A stretch of 57,738 nucleotides of DNA from Parabacteroides sp. AM08-6 (GCF_003473295.1 NZ_QRMP01000024.1:1-57738); one strand, 5' to 3'. Positions 7,493 to 16,789 are shown, numbered from the stretch's first letter. Numbers and translations: made by a program. The notes: a model not told the origin generated them from the letters alone.

Positions 7493-8338
7493 TTATTCTT
7501 CTATATCTTTAGCGAACTTGTCGATAACTTTTGCGTTCAACGCTTCGTCGTCTTCTTTCTTCGTACGTTCTTTCTTCACAGCAGCTTTTGCTTTGCGTTC
7601 TCTTTTAGGAGCTTCGCCTTCGCCGGCAGCCTCTGTGTCCACCTTTTCAGCTTTGCGTTCCTGCAAACCTTCGTTCATAGCTTCGCAGATAGCGCCCAAG
7701 ATAACTTCTACGGATTTTGTAGCATCATCATTAGCCGGAATAACGTAGTCGATATTGTTCGGGTCCGAGTTCGTATCAACCATACCGAATACCGGTATAC
7801 CCAGACGGTTAGCTTCGCGAACTGCGATATGTTCTTTCATTACGTCAACAACGAACAAAGCGGACGGCAGACGAGTCAGGTCCACGATAGAACCTAAAGT
7901 CTTTTCCAATTTGGCACGTTGGCGAGTAATCTGAAGTTTTTCTCTTTTGGAAAGATTATCAAATGTACCATCTTTAGTCATCTTATCGATAGTAGTCATC
8001 TTTTTGATGGCTTTACGGATAGTCGGGAAGTTAGTCAACATACCACCCGGCCAGCGTTCGATAACGTAAGGCATACCTACTGCGGAAGCCTTATCGGCGA
8101 CAACTTGTTTTGCTTGTTTTTTAGTCGCAACAAAAAGCACTTTTTTGCCCTGTTTAGCCAGGTTTTTCATTACTTCTGCTGCTTCGTCTACTTTTGCAAC
8201 TGTTTTATATAAATCAATGATATGAATACCATTGCGCTCCATGAAGATATACGGAGCCATAGCGGGGTTCCACTTTCTTTTTAAGTGTCCGAAGTGTACA
8301 CCAGCTTCTAATAACTGATCAAAATTAACTCTTGACAT
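7493..8338 (-). CDS. rpsB: 30S ribosomal protein S2
   Basis: A 281-residue S2 protein of the small subunit. The start MSRVNFDQLLEAGVHFGHLK, with GVHFGH near residue 13, and motifs RWPGGMLTNF, LPSALFVVD and PVFGMVDTNSDP are diagnostic. After the conserved body (about 1-225) there is a C-terminal extension of about 55 residues rich in K, E, R and A, ending in AKVIDKFAKDIEE. It is therefore longer than the roughly 240-residue enterobacterial protein. It follows rpsI with a 137-nt gap and precedes tsf, the usual order. The gap has no obvious TAnnTTTG box on the minus strand, so read-through from the rplM promoter is likely. Confidence 0.95.
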   Translation of the reverse strand: MSRVNFDQLLEAGVHFGHLKRKWNPAMAPYIFMERNGIHIIDLYKTVAKVDEAAEVMKNLAKQGKKVLFVATKKQAKQVVADKASAVGMPYVIERWPGGMLTNFPTIRKAIKKMTTIDKMTKDGTFDNLSKREKLQITRQRAKLEKTLGSIVDLTRLPSALFVVDVMKEHIAVREANRLGIPVFGMVDTNSDPNNIDYVIPANDDATKSVEVILGAICEAMNEGLQERKAEKVDTEAAGEGEAPKRERKAKAAVKKERTKKEDDEALNAKVIDKFAKDIEE

Positions 8339-8475
8339 TTTTTTCTTTTTAAATCGTTTACATTCTTTTGTTTAACTCAATCATCAGGTAGTCTTCCCGC
8401 ATGTCCGCATGTAAAAAGAATCCCGACAATTTAGATACTAAACGCTTTGTCGTTGTAAGAAACTCACAAATAACA

Positions 8476-8862
8476 TTAACGTTTGCTGAACTGGAATCTC
8501 TTACGAGCCTTGGGACGTCCCGGTTTTTTACGTTCAACGGCACGCGGGTCGCGAGTTACGAAACCTTCTGCTCTCAGAGCCGACTTATCTTCCGGATTGA
8601 TTTTCACCAATGCACGTGCGATTGCCAGACGAGCTGCTTCAGACTGACCTTTGAAACCACCACCATCGAGGTTGATTTTAATGTCATATTGTTCTGCAAC
8701 GTTCAGCTTAGCGAGCGGTTGCTTAACAATAAACTGAAGGATTGTAGAAGGAAAGTAATTTGCAAGATCACGTTTGTTGATAGTTATCTTTCCCGTTCCT
8801 TCGCTAACGAATACGCGAGCAACTGCTGCTTTACGTCTTCCTATTGCATTTACTACTTCCAT
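8476..8862 (-). CDS. rpsI: 30S ribosomal protein S9
   Basis: A 128-residue S9 protein. It begins MEVVNAIGRRKAAVARVFV and contains GTGKITINKRDLANYFP, GGGFKGQSEAARLAIARAL and a basic tail PGRPKARKRFQFSKR that in S9 reaches into the P-site region of the ribosome. It starts 5 nt after the rplM stop, so the two are translationally linked. Length matches the family. Confidence 0.96.
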   Translation of the reverse strand: MEVVNAIGRRKAAVARVFVSEGTGKITINKRDLANYFPSTILQFIVKQPLAKLNVAEQYDIKINLDGGGFKGQSEAARLAIARALVKINPEDKSALRAEGFVTRDPRAVERKKPGRPKARKRFQFSKR

Positions 8863-8867
8863 AGTTA

Positions 8868-9323
8868 TTATTTAAGTGAGTTTATATCGATTGACTTGGG
8901 TTGTTGAGCTGCGTGTTTATGCTCAGTTCCTGCATACACATATAAGTTATTCAATAACTTAGCGCCCAGACGGTTTTTAGGTAGCATACCCTTTACTACT
9001 TTACGGAACAGACGGTCTTCGCCTTTAGCCAGCAAATCTGCCGGAGTATATGCGATTTGTCCACCGGGATATCCGGTATATCTCAGATAAATACGATCGT
9101 TCCACTTGTTACCTGTCAGAACGATTTTGTCTGCATTGATGATAATTACGTTATCACCACAATCAACGTGCGGAGTAAAATTGGGTTTGTACTTGCCGCG
9201 CAAAAGCTTCGCTACCTTTGCACAAAGGCGTCCCAAAGTCTGTCCTTCGGCGTCAACAATGACCCACTCTTTGTTTACAGTTGCTTTGTTTGCAGAAATG
9301 GTCTTAAAACTTAAAGTATCCAC
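8868..9323 (-). CDS. rplM: 50S ribosomal protein L13
   Basis: A 151-residue L13 protein and first gene of the rplM-rpsI-rpsB-tsf operon. WVIVDAEGQTLGRLCAKVAKLLRGK near the N-terminus and RKVVKGMLPKNRLG...LYVYAGTEHKHAAQQP near the C-terminus are the L13 signatures. It starts about 130 nt downstream of the predicted transcription start. The leader carries a stem-loop, leaving room for autogenous control as seen for r-protein operons in general. Confidence 0.96.
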   Translation of the reverse strand: MDTLSFKTISANKATVNKEWVIVDAEGQTLGRLCAKVAKLLRGKYKPNFTPHVDCGDNVIIINADKIVLTGNKWNDRIYLRYTGYPGGQIAYTPADLLAKGEDRLFRKVVKGMLPKNRLGAKLLNNLYVYAGTEHKHAAQQPKSIDINSLK

Positions 9324-9380
9324 TTGCTTAAAAAATTAATTAATTAATAACTCTAAAAAACAAGAATCAATCCTCGCGTG

Positions 9381-9414
9381 CATTGTTACTACGGACACTA
9401 TTGACGTAACAACG
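9381..9414 (-). promoter_or_regulatory. Stem-loop in the rplM operon leader
   Basis: On the minus-strand transcript CGTTGTTAC pairs with GTAACAATG (9 bp, one G:U) around 16 nt. It lies within the 5' untranslated region. Autoregulation by L13 or S9 is a guess from general r-protein biology. Confidence 0.4.
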
Positions 9415-9460
9415 TGCTAAGAATTAAACTCTTAGTACATTTTTGATAATATTCGGCTTG

Positions 9461-9490
9461 CAAAGGTACGGCTTTTCCGTGAAATACAAA
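9461..9490 (-). promoter_or_regulatory. Promoter of the rplM ribosomal operon
   Basis: On the minus strand TTTG (9490-9487), an 18-bp spacer, then TACCTTTG (9468-9461), a good Bacteroidota housekeeping promoter. The predicted start is near 9453. Confidence 0.75.
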
Positions 9491-9572
9491 ACTTTTCCGT
9501 ATCTTTTTCTATCTCTGATGGTTCAGGGCGGATGCAAAACAAATCCTTCGCACCTTACTTCTAACTATCACA

Positions 9573-9598
9573 AAGGGCGCAGAAAACTCCGCGCCCTT
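9573..9598 (-). terminator. Hairpin after the fimbrial operon
   Basis: AAGGGCGC (9573-9580) and GCGCCCTT (9591-9598) form an 8-bp GC-rich stem with a 10-nt loop, 60 nt past the last fimbrial stop. The T-run is short, so it is a moderate candidate. Confidence 0.5.
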
Positions 9599-9658
9599 AG
9601 CTCCCTATATCCTGTTAAGGATTCGGTTATATTGTAAGTCAAACGAAAAAATATAGGC

Positions 9659-11818
9659 TTATTGTTTTCCTAATGTCATACTTGAATCGGTTATGAGTTC
9701 TGAAATCTTTTTACTATCGGCGTAATCACCATCTCCCAATCCCAAGACTGTGCCCGTAATATGACAAGCAAAATTCAATTCTTCATTTACAGACACTCCT
9801 GCCCGTATTGTCATACTATATTTACCATTACTCGGTCGCATAAATCCTGTAATATAATCTGCCGGAGTTACCGTAATCGCAACATTTTGATCTATATTAG
9901 ACGTTCCTCCTATTCGGCTTCTCTTCAAATTCGCATTTGTAATCTGATAATCTTTTTGCAAGATATAATTATTGGTATAATCTATACGACCAGAAAGATA
10001 GCCTGTAGCAGCCAACTGAATAGTACCAATTGCACCATGCTTATTAGTTGTTACCGTTACTTCATTTATACCAGCTTTACCCGGGAAATTCTGTATGGTA
10101 ACAATGCCGTTTCCTGAGATGGTTACAGGAGCATCGCTTTCCATCGTAAATTTCAATGTAAAGGTTGAACCGTTTTCATAAAAAGCAGGACCTGCAGACA
10201 TGTTAGTAAAGGCACTCTTGCCTTCCATATTCATGGCAAATGTTCCATCTGCAAAATACTCATTTGTGATGGTCGGATAAGTATCTATCACATCCTGAAT
10301 CGTTTTAAATATCAACGTTTTCGTACCGGTTGTCTCAGCCTCATAAACATAATAAATAGACCCATTCCGATTTTCTACCAGCATGTCCTTCTGACCGGCA
10401 ACTTTTGCAGGATTCAAACCGTCTGCCTTGATATAACATTTAATAGGAAGCAACGAAGTCGGGAAATCCGAAGGAATTGTGAAAGTTAATGGCACCTCTT
10501 GTCCAAGCATATCCTCTTTATAACTTACCGGTTGGGGATCAAAATCATATTGCTTACTGATGAAAACAGTTACGATACGAGTCAGTACCCCCGCATTCAC
10601 ACGCAACATGGCAGAGTCCAGTGATAAATTTGTGCGATTAGCCGGAAGTTCAACATTTGCCGTTATAATTCCGTCATTCCCAACCGTCAATGTAGTTTCA
10701 TCTGTTATTCCCGGCAATATAGGATTCTGTTGATGACCATTATGAACCAATTTAACAGATATCTGACCATTATCAGTGCTATTACTTCCTGCCGGATAAT
10801 AATTTGCATTAAACTTAAGTGTCCCATTATTCACAAACAAATGGAAAACCGGGTCAACGATTAATTTATTTCCTGTTTTATCAGAAACAGTCGAAGCCTC
10901 TTTGATAACTTCCACATAAATATTATTCGTAGGAGAAGCCTCTAACGCGGCTTCAAAAGAAGGACTCCCTTCTGCACCTTCTTCTATTTTATTGATAATA
11001 ACCCGATAGACATAGTTTCGCTCAATCGGGTATGGAGTACCCTCCTTATCCAATAATTGTATTTTATAAAATTGGTTCTTTCCTTTCCGTTCAACAATTA
11101 CAGAAGTCTGCCTGTCATATGTATTTTCATATTCATACATATACTTGGGTTCCGTATTACAATTTTCTTTTTTATGATTCTCAAAAGTACAATCAGCCGG
11201 GACATTTAAAGAACCTTCCTCCGCAACAACCGTACCCTTGGTAGCATAATGAGAAAGAGCAAAACCACCTACTACAAAATCGCATCCCTCAGCAGCTTCG
11301 ACCGTAACTTTGGCATAATTGCGAAGCATTTCGACTGCTATTGTTTGAGATAAGTTCACATTTCTAACACATCCCCATGCCACATAAAAATTAGTTTTAT
11401 CAGAAGTAAGTATAGACATTAGAGATATTTCCGTCTCTCCTTCCGGTATCACATACGCATCATCTTTCCAATCATAATTAGCAATAAAATGAATGGTAGA
11501 AGTCTCTATCGGCACCAATGCAGAACCTGTTCCGGATGCCGTACCCGAATCCGGATTTTCATTTATTTGATTCACCTTTGCTTCTACTCGTCCCAGAAAA
11601 TTACCACTCGCATCGAAAGTCATCAATGAAATGGTTTCGACCTGCGTTTCGCTCCCGGCACGTGTCACCGGCTTAAAATCAGGCAAATCGTTTACTCGAA
11701 AATTCAGTTGAACTTTATTACCTACTATTACCTTTCCGGAATCTGAATCCAGAACCTCATCCGTACAAGAGAAGAAGGTCAATAGTATTGCTGAAAATAT
11801 ATATATGATTCGTTTCAT
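9659..11818 (-). CDS. Fimbrillin-family surface lipoprotein (719 aa, third gene of fimbrial operon)
   Basis: A 719-residue lipoprotein. The signal peptide MKRIIYIFSAILLTFFSC ends in a lipobox with the acylated Cys at 18. A fimbrillin-type N-domain follows: VQLNFRVNDLPDF, then KPVTRAG at about 50-56, then VETISLMTFDASGNFLG, the pattern shared by Bacteroidota type V pilus subunits. The central and C-terminal parts consist of beta-sandwich-like strands with repeated ITGFMRPSNGKYSMTI-type stretches. The TRAG segment resembles the processing site cut by trypsin-like proteases when pilins mature. Size and last position suggest an accessory or tip-proximal subunit comparable to P. gingivalis FimD. 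It starts 27 nt after the 783-residue gene, so the two are co-transcribed. The exact subfamily was not determined. Confidence 0.65.
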   Translation of the reverse strand: MKRIIYIFSAILLTFFSCTDEVLDSDSGKVIVGNKVQLNFRVNDLPDFKPVTRAGSETQVETISLMTFDASGNFLGRVEAKVNQINENPDSGTASGTGSALVPIETSTIHFIANYDWKDDAYVIPEGETEISLMSILTSDKTNFYVAWGCVRNVNLSQTIAVEMLRNYAKVTVEAAEGCDFVVGGFALSHYATKGTVVAEEGSLNVPADCTFENHKKENCNTEPKYMYEYENTYDRQTSVIVERKGKNQFYKIQLLDKEGTPYPIERNYVYRVIINKIEEGAEGSPSFEAALEASPTNNIYVEVIKEASTVSDKTGNKLIVDPVFHLFVNNGTLKFNANYYPAGSNSTDNGQISVKLVHNGHQQNPILPGITDETTLTVGNDGIITANVELPANRTNLSLDSAMLRVNAGVLTRIVTVFISKQYDFDPQPVSYKEDMLGQEVPLTFTIPSDFPTSLLPIKCYIKADGLNPAKVAGQKDMLVENRNGSIYYVYEAETTGTKTLIFKTIQDVIDTYPTITNEYFADGTFAMNMEGKSAFTNMSAGPAFYENGSTFTLKFTMESDAPVTISGNGIVTIQNFPGKAGINEVTVTTNKHGAIGTIQLAATGYLSGRIDYTNNYILQKDYQITNANLKRSRIGGTSNIDQNVAITVTPADYITGFMRPSNGKYSMTIRAGVSVNEELNFACHITGTVLGLGDGDYADSKKISELITDSSMTLGKQ

Positions 11819-11845
11819 CGTTGTTTATATTTTAATAATTAGACC

Positions 11846-14197
11846 TTATTCATAAATATCTCTCACACAGCGAACTGCATTTGTTGCCGATACACGCGGG
11901 TCCATAAAATCTATTCTACTATAAATAGCACTCCAGTAACCCTCCCCTTCTAATATTTTTTTCACATCACATTCTACTGTATTTTGAAGAATATCGATTA
12001 ATAATAATTCAGATTTTGTAGGAACTCTCCAACTTCCAAATTTATTATCAACAATATTTCCGGAATTATCATTCTCTATATAACCAGCACAAAACTCTTT
12101 TGCCGTCGTTTCATTTTTACCACTATTAACCCCCACCTGAGATGCAAGAACAAAATGAGGAGAGATTAGATTATTATTAGCTGCGCCTGCAACTGTACAA
12201 TCAACATAACTATCTAGAGTATAGGTAGTTTCCGTCCTTGTATTTTGTTTTGAACTTACTTTACCAAAGTGCTCTAATTTTTTCTGAGGATAACCTAAAA
12301 CCGCATTTTTAAAATCAGCCTTTGCCGCAGCTCCGGCAGCTTGACGTTCGGATAAAGTCCCTTTATGATTATGACCATTTCCTCCCCAACCAGATTCTGA
12401 CCATGTTTCATCTAATTGCAAACTAACATCCTGAAGAGATGAATAATCGGCAATCAATGTTTTAAAGATATACATCTTACTATTAGTTTGTCCGGAACCT
12501 CCATCTGCTGTTGTTTTGGATACATAATTAGATATATATAACGGCGGATACTGATGAATCGTCACATCCTCACTCAATCCTTCCTCATTCGTAACTTTGA
12601 AGGATATTTCCTTCGGAACAAAATTAATCGGAAGCTCACTGGAAATATTGATAGAACCATTATTCCCCTTACTATTCGTTATATCTATATTAAGGTTCTT
12701 ATAAGAAGTTCCATTTGTTACCTTAATATCACTAATCTTTATCGGTGAAGAAGACTGGAAAGTCGTAGATATAGAGGTAATATTCGGCATTGTCATTTCC
12801 GTACGGGCTACCACCAAGAAAGCTGGGTCGACAATATCGACAGATACTTCACGAACAATTACCTGCCAAGGTTTCAATTCCCAATTAAATGTAGCTTCAC
12901 GAGTATTGACATCAATCGTTCCGACTACATCATACAAATTTCCATGAACAATGCCGTCCGTACGACAAGTTTCGGATTTAGTCGGATTAAATACCAATTT
13001 ATATGACTTCTTAACTTCTTCAAGCGTTTTATCCATTTCTTGGACCGTTTTAGTCTCCGAAGAAATGATTGTTGTCTTATCAAAATATCCATCTTGTCCC
13101 CAACCATTTCCTCCTTGCTTACTTGCCCAACGATACTCCTCAGAAAACGTTTCAATTGTCTTCTCTTTAAAGACCCCATATTTCAAAGTACCATTTACTC
13201 TTATAGTCAATGGATTTTCTTGTGGACTATATGTTTTCTCATATGTATAAAAAGGTACTGTAGCCGTTGAACCTGATAATTCGATTTGATAGTCGTTTAC
13301 ACGATATCCTTTTACATCATTTGTATTTAAGGCCTTTTCGCTTGTCGACATAAAAGCATCAGATTTCAATGCGACATTCGAGACTAAAACCGTTTCGATT
13401 GTGAAAAGCCATGATTTCTTAGTAATGGTCGTTGTCTTGACATTATTAGGGACATACAACCATTTACCATCACTATGAGTATGCATTTTACATTCACCTG
13501 GAATATTACTACCCGGTACATATGTTTCTGGATTTTTAGCTATCTCCAATAAGTCATTCAGCGTATATTTTAATTCTGTTTCAGCCGGACTAATCTCTTC
13601 TGCCGGGACATTCACCTTAAAAGATAAATCAACCCGGGCCGCAAGTTGAGTCAATTCAATCTCAATATTATTTGATTGCCCCTTATTAATCGTCACTGGC
13701 TTTTCTCCGAACTTTACCAGATTATTCGCTTGGAAAGTAGCAGCACCTTGGTCGGCAAGTTGTTCCTTCAAAGCCTTAAAAGAAGCATAAGTCGTAGCCG
13801 CCTCCAATGTAGTTTCCGGCAAAGAAGAATTAGCCAAAACCAACATATTGTAGCTTCCACCTTTAACCAAGATATCAGAAACCTCATAATAAGTTCGACC
13901 ATCACCCAAATTACCAGTAGCTTGATTAAAAGACTGATATTTAAACCCCATCCTATCTCCGGTAAGTTCATCAAAGAAGGCGATAGCACAAGTATTTATC
14001 TGAATTTCTTCGGAAGTAGCATAGTCATAACCATCCGCAGCAGCTTTCGTAACTACCCCTTTAGTAGTCAAAGAAATACTCACACCCGAATTCGGAATAG
14101 AACGATCTATTACATCCTCATCCGTACATGCTGACAGAAGAAAAACGCCAGCCGTCAATATCGATATAAAGCTTTTCAATTTCATATTACTTATCAT
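11846..14197 (-). CDS. Fimbrillin-family lipoprotein with C-terminal tip-like domain
   Basis: A 783-residue lipoprotein: signal sequence (MKLKSFISILTAGVFLLSAC from the second Met at 14185), lipobox LLSAC, then SISLTTKGVVTKAA, the fimbrillin-type maturation region. The large central part has beta-rich domains. The last roughly 65 residues contain FGSWRVPTKSELLLID...GYWSA...NAVRCVRDI, a lectin-like/FISUMP-type ending found on several Bacteroidota pilus tip proteins, with two Cys (CDV... and RCVRD) that may form a disulfide. I therefore think it is a tip or adhesin-like subunit. Two ATGs are possible, 14197 and 14185. It starts 21 nt after the upstream fimbrillin gene and precedes the 719-residue subunit. 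No binding target can be read from sequence. Confidence 0.65.
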   Translation of the reverse strand: MISNMKLKSFISILTAGVFLLSACTDEDVIDRSIPNSGVSISLTTKGVVTKAAADGYDYATSEEIQINTCAIAFFDELTGDRMGFKYQSFNQATGNLGDGRTYYEVSDILVKGGSYNMLVLANSSLPETTLEAATTYASFKALKEQLADQGAATFQANNLVKFGEKPVTINKGQSNNIEIELTQLAARVDLSFKVNVPAEEISPAETELKYTLNDLLEIAKNPETYVPGSNIPGECKMHTHSDGKWLYVPNNVKTTTITKKSWLFTIETVLVSNVALKSDAFMSTSEKALNTNDVKGYRVNDYQIELSGSTATVPFYTYEKTYSPQENPLTIRVNGTLKYGVFKEKTIETFSEEYRWASKQGGNGWGQDGYFDKTTIISSETKTVQEMDKTLEEVKKSYKLVFNPTKSETCRTDGIVHGNLYDVVGTIDVNTREATFNWELKPWQVIVREVSVDIVDPAFLVVARTEMTMPNITSISTTFQSSSPIKISDIKVTNGTSYKNLNIDITNSKGNNGSINISSELPINFVPKEISFKVTNEEGLSEDVTIHQYPPLYISNYVSKTTADGGSGQTNSKMYIFKTLIADYSSLQDVSLQLDETWSESGWGGNGHNHKGTLSERQAAGAAAKADFKNAVLGYPQKKLEHFGKVSSKQNTRTETTYTLDSYVDCTVAGAANNNLISPHFVLASQVGVNSGKNETTAKEFCAGYIENDNSGNIVDNKFGSWRVPTKSELLLIDILQNTVECDVKKILEGEGYWSAIYSRIDFMDPRVSATNAVRCVRDIYE

Positions 14198-14218
14198 TTA
14201 TTTTTACCCCTTTCAATA

Positions 14219-15463
14219 TTATTCGTATTTTACTTCCTGCATACCTTGTTCTATTTTGTTATGCAGCCAATCTTTTGTTGTGATTTGAATTGTCGCAACC
14301 GCATTCTTAATCGTCACATGCAATTGGTAAAGATGTCCGGCCAGTACTTCGTTCGTATCGCCCGTTTTGATATAAAAAGAACATTCACCAGGTATACCTT
14401 CCACTTCATATCTGATTGTTACTTTCGTCTTCTTGCTTTCGCCCACATTCGAATTCTGATAGGTATAAAAGCGATAATCCAAAGGATGCAGGTCATTATT
14501 GCTTCCTGCCTCATCCAGAAAAGAAGTAGTCGTGTAAACCTTGTTATTTTCAGGCAATTCCAACAGTCCATCTGTCGGATGTAATACCGAGTTTTCTACC
14601 CGGGAGTCCATAATAATATCCTTTACGATTGCTCTAACACCCGATGCAGAAATATCTCCCCCATTATTAGTTGTAATGGATTTCAAATTGCCGTTATTAT
14701 CCTTTTCATCACGGGTTGTAATCAAGTCGGCAACAACTTTACCAGTTGCCGTTACCACCTTAAAAGACATCAACTCTATGGCTGCCGCCCGAAGCCCTAA
14801 CTCGATTTCAGCCTTTCCACATTTAATGTTTCCATCATTACATTCGAATGCTTTTGTTTTATCGGAAGTTTGATACCCATTCTCGGTATCTTGAGAATAA
14901 GGTTTTATTGTATTTTCGCCTACTTTAATGAAATCAGTGATAGGATTACCTACACCGTCACCTCCTATAACACGCTGTTTCAATGCCTTCAGAGAGGTTG
15001 CTTTCGAAAATATATTTGTTTCAAAATACTGACCTTCATCAGAATTCATACCAACCACAAAAACCGTCAAATCCGGTTCTTGTCCTTTTTTTACCTTCAC
15101 CAAGATATGTTTCTGTTCATTTATCCCATATTTTCCATTTCCTAAAGATATGATATCAGACTTGGAATAATGTCGGCTTCCGATAATTTCATCCCCATTA
15201 GCTACAAAGGCAAAGCACTCATTTACAGCCATTTCCTCGGAATTCATTTTACTATAATCCGAATCGGCTTCCGGTCCTGTTGTGCTACCCGCTTTTGTAC
15301 CCAAATTTTCTTTAGCAGAAATGTCAACTAAAACTGCAGCATATACATCTTTATATGTATCTTTGCCTCCTTCTCCGGCATTCATCGCAATCTCTTCACT
15401 CATTGAACAAGAAAGCATGGCTATGAGAAGCCCTATACTTAACGCAATATTTTTTAGCCTCAT
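14219..15463 (-). CDS. Fimbrillin-like lipoprotein (first gene of fimbrial operon)
   Basis: A 414-residue lipoprotein starting MRLKNIALSIGLLIAMLSC, with the acylated Cys at 19. The N-domain has the fimbrillin pattern (VYAAVLVDISAKENLGTKAGSTTG, about 42-65), including a TKAG site like those of its two neighbours. LKALKQRVIGG and IELGLRAAAIELMSFKVVTA follow, and the C-terminus ends YQLHVTIKNAVATIQITTKDW plus a charged tail. The C-terminal strand resembles the donor/acceptor strands of FimA/Mfa1-type pilins. As the promoter-proximal and smallest gene it may be the main shaft or anchor-proximal subunit, but a FimC-like accessory role is equally possible. Expression starts from a leader of about 200 nt with palindromes. 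Confidence 0.65.
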   Translation of the reverse strand: MRLKNIALSIGLLIAMLSCSMSEEIAMNAGEGGKDTYKDVYAAVLVDISAKENLGTKAGSTTGPEADSDYSKMNSEEMAVNECFAFVANGDEIIGSRHYSKSDIISLGNGKYGINEQKHILVKVKKGQEPDLTVFVVGMNSDEGQYFETNIFSKATSLKALKQRVIGGDGVGNPITDFIKVGENTIKPYSQDTENGYQTSDKTKAFECNDGNIKCGKAEIELGLRAAAIELMSFKVVTATGKVVADLITTRDEKDNNGNLKSITTNNGGDISASGVRAIVKDIIMDSRVENSVLHPTDGLLELPENNKVYTTTSFLDEAGSNNDLHPLDYRFYTYQNSNVGESKKTKVTIRYEVEGIPGECSFYIKTGDTNEVLAGHLYQLHVTIKNAVATIQITTKDWLHNKIEQGMQEVKYE

Positions 15464-15501
15464 ATTATTTATTTTTATGTTTCTATTTCAGTCCTTATTT
15501 T

Positions 15502-15534
15502 AACCATAGTTCTGATAGGACTATGGTTTTTTTT
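15502..15534 (+). terminator. Hairpin with T-run in the fimbrial leader
   Basis: AACCATAGT/ACTATGGTT (9 bp) around a 9-nt loop, followed by T8 on the plus strand. No plus-strand gene ends here, so in the minus-strand fimbrial transcript it is a leader hairpin preceded by A8. It shares the core AGTCCTATCAG with the palindrome at 15628-15642. Confidence 0.5.
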
Positions 15535-15627
15535 ATTTCAAAATTCAACGCTTACCTACCTCGTATTCTTAAACATTCCTATCTAAAATAGGGTCTAACT
15601 TTCTGTTACTCAACTCTTGATAACGCA

Positions 15628-15642
15628 AGTCCTATCAGGACT
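15628..15642. repeat. Palindrome AGTCC-TATCA-GGACT in the fimbrial leader
   Basis: A second copy of the AGTCCTATCAG(G/A)ACTA palindrome, about 110 bp from the hairpin at 15502. Together they bracket a segment immediately upstream of the fimbrial genes. The rest of 15700-16040 is AT-rich with a C7 tract near 15768 and no convincing gene. Confidence 0.45.
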
Positions 15643-15676
15643 ACGGCTTTCAAATGTTGTTTTTAAGTTTACATTG

Positions 15677-15684
15677 CAAAAATA
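15677..15684 (-). promoter_or_regulatory. -7 box TATTTTTG, candidate fimbrial operon promoter
   Basis: TATTTTTG on the minus strand matches TAnnTTTG, 214 bp upstream of the first fimbrial gene. No good -33 TTG was seen, which may mean dependence on an activator or a wrong call. Confidence 0.4.
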
Positions 15685-16044
15685 AAACAGATATAGTTGC
15701 CGAATAATAGGTATGGCTTTCATCTTTAAGTGGTAAATGTGGCAATAAATCAAATTGATAGGGATACCCCCCCGAAACGATAGATTTACGCAAACTCTTC
15801 ATCATCTTTTCGAACCCTTCAAGCTCATTCGGAGCTTACGCTTTCATATACAACAAATTACGACTGGAGATAAAGGGCTGAAGAGGTTTGAAAAACGAAT
15901 TAGCAAATGATACAAAATAGTTATCTCCCCCTATTTTTCAGCTTCTTACCCCTATTTATCACGCTCAGGGTTATATCTTTTATCTTACAGACCGACAAGA
16001 AAAGATTATAAACTTTTTATTATAAGATGTAACGATCTTTCTTG

Positions 16045-16086
16045 AAAGACTTACGGTTTTCCGACAAAAGACGTAAGTCTTTTTTT
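16045..16086 (+). terminator. Strong stem with T-run beside the PorT-like gene
   Basis: AAAGACTTACG (16045-16055) and CGTAAGTCTTT (16072-16082) form an 11-bp stem followed by T-rich sequence on the plus strand. It lies just past the 3' end of the minus-strand barrel gene. A short T-run also exists in that direction, so it may be bidirectional. Confidence 0.55.
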
Positions 16087-16118
16087 CCTATATTGCCTGT
16101 TCTTTAAATAAAAAAAGT

Positions 16119-16745
16119 TTACCGGAAGAGATAACCTAACGACATCGTTACATTATTCTGATATAGAGAAGATTCGCCTTCCTGCTTTACAGAAAGCCGA
16201 TTGAGTGTCCCGCACAAAGCACCGACGGAGAAAAAGCAGTTTTTATATTCGACCATCAGGCCGACATTTACACCCAAGTCGAAAGATTTCAGGTCGGTTT
16301 CTTCCGTTTGGCCGAAATGGATGTCTACATCTTGATTTCTCGTCCTCATCTTACCGAAGAGGGAAAAATCAAGGGCCGGCCCGGCGAAGACTCCCAGACG
16401 AACATCGTCTATTAAAAAGGTATAAGCCAGATTGACCGGAACTTGGATAGAATAATAGTTACATTTATTATAAGAATTGCGCGCTCCCTCCACCTCGTAG
16501 TTCGAAAGAAACGAACCACCCTGGTTGACAAAAGCCACTTCCGGACGCAACGACAGTCCTTTATATAAATGTATATCAGCAAGGCCGGCCACACTAAAAC
16601 CAAAACGGGCACCGGCACGATAACTGTTTTCGACATTTTGTATCATCGATGAATAGGCTCCTCCAGCTCGTACACCAAAAGTTACCTGGGCGATAACAGG
16701 CATCATCAACATAGCTAAAAGCATTATCAATCCTATTTTTCTCAT
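16119..16745 (-). CDS. PorT-family outer-membrane beta-barrel protein
   Basis: A 208-residue secreted protein with signal peptide MRKIGLIMLLAMLMMPVIAQ. The mature part starts VTFGVRAGGAYSSM and alternates amphipathic strands such as SLRPEVAFVNQGGSF, YYSIQVPVNLAYTF, DVRLGVFAGPALDFSLF and DLGVNVGLMVEYKN, ending in SLGYLFR. This is the pattern of the eight-stranded OMP_b-brl_2/PorT group of Bacteroidota. PorT itself takes part in type IX secretion, but many paralogs have no known role and I cannot assign one. The gene stands alone, with a -7 box TATCTTTG at 16778-16771 and a hairpin downstream. Confidence 0.75.
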   Translation of the reverse strand: MRKIGLIMLLAMLMMPVIAQVTFGVRAGGAYSSMIQNVENSYRAGARFGFSVAGLADIHLYKGLSLRPEVAFVNQGGSFLSNYEVEGARNSYNKCNYYSIQVPVNLAYTFLIDDVRLGVFAGPALDFSLFGKMRTRNQDVDIHFGQTEETDLKSFDLGVNVGLMVEYKNCFFSVGALCGTLNRLSVKQEGESSLYQNNVTMSLGYLFR

Positions 16746-16770
16746 ATCTGTTACCTTCTGATTTTATGAG

Positions 16771-16778
16771 CAAAGATA
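16771..16778 (-). promoter_or_regulatory. -7 box TATCTTTG of the PorT-like gene
   Basis: A minus-strand match to TAnnTTTG 26 bp upstream of the ATG. No clear -33 element. Confidence 0.5.
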
Positions 16779-16789
16779 CACTTTTTCAC

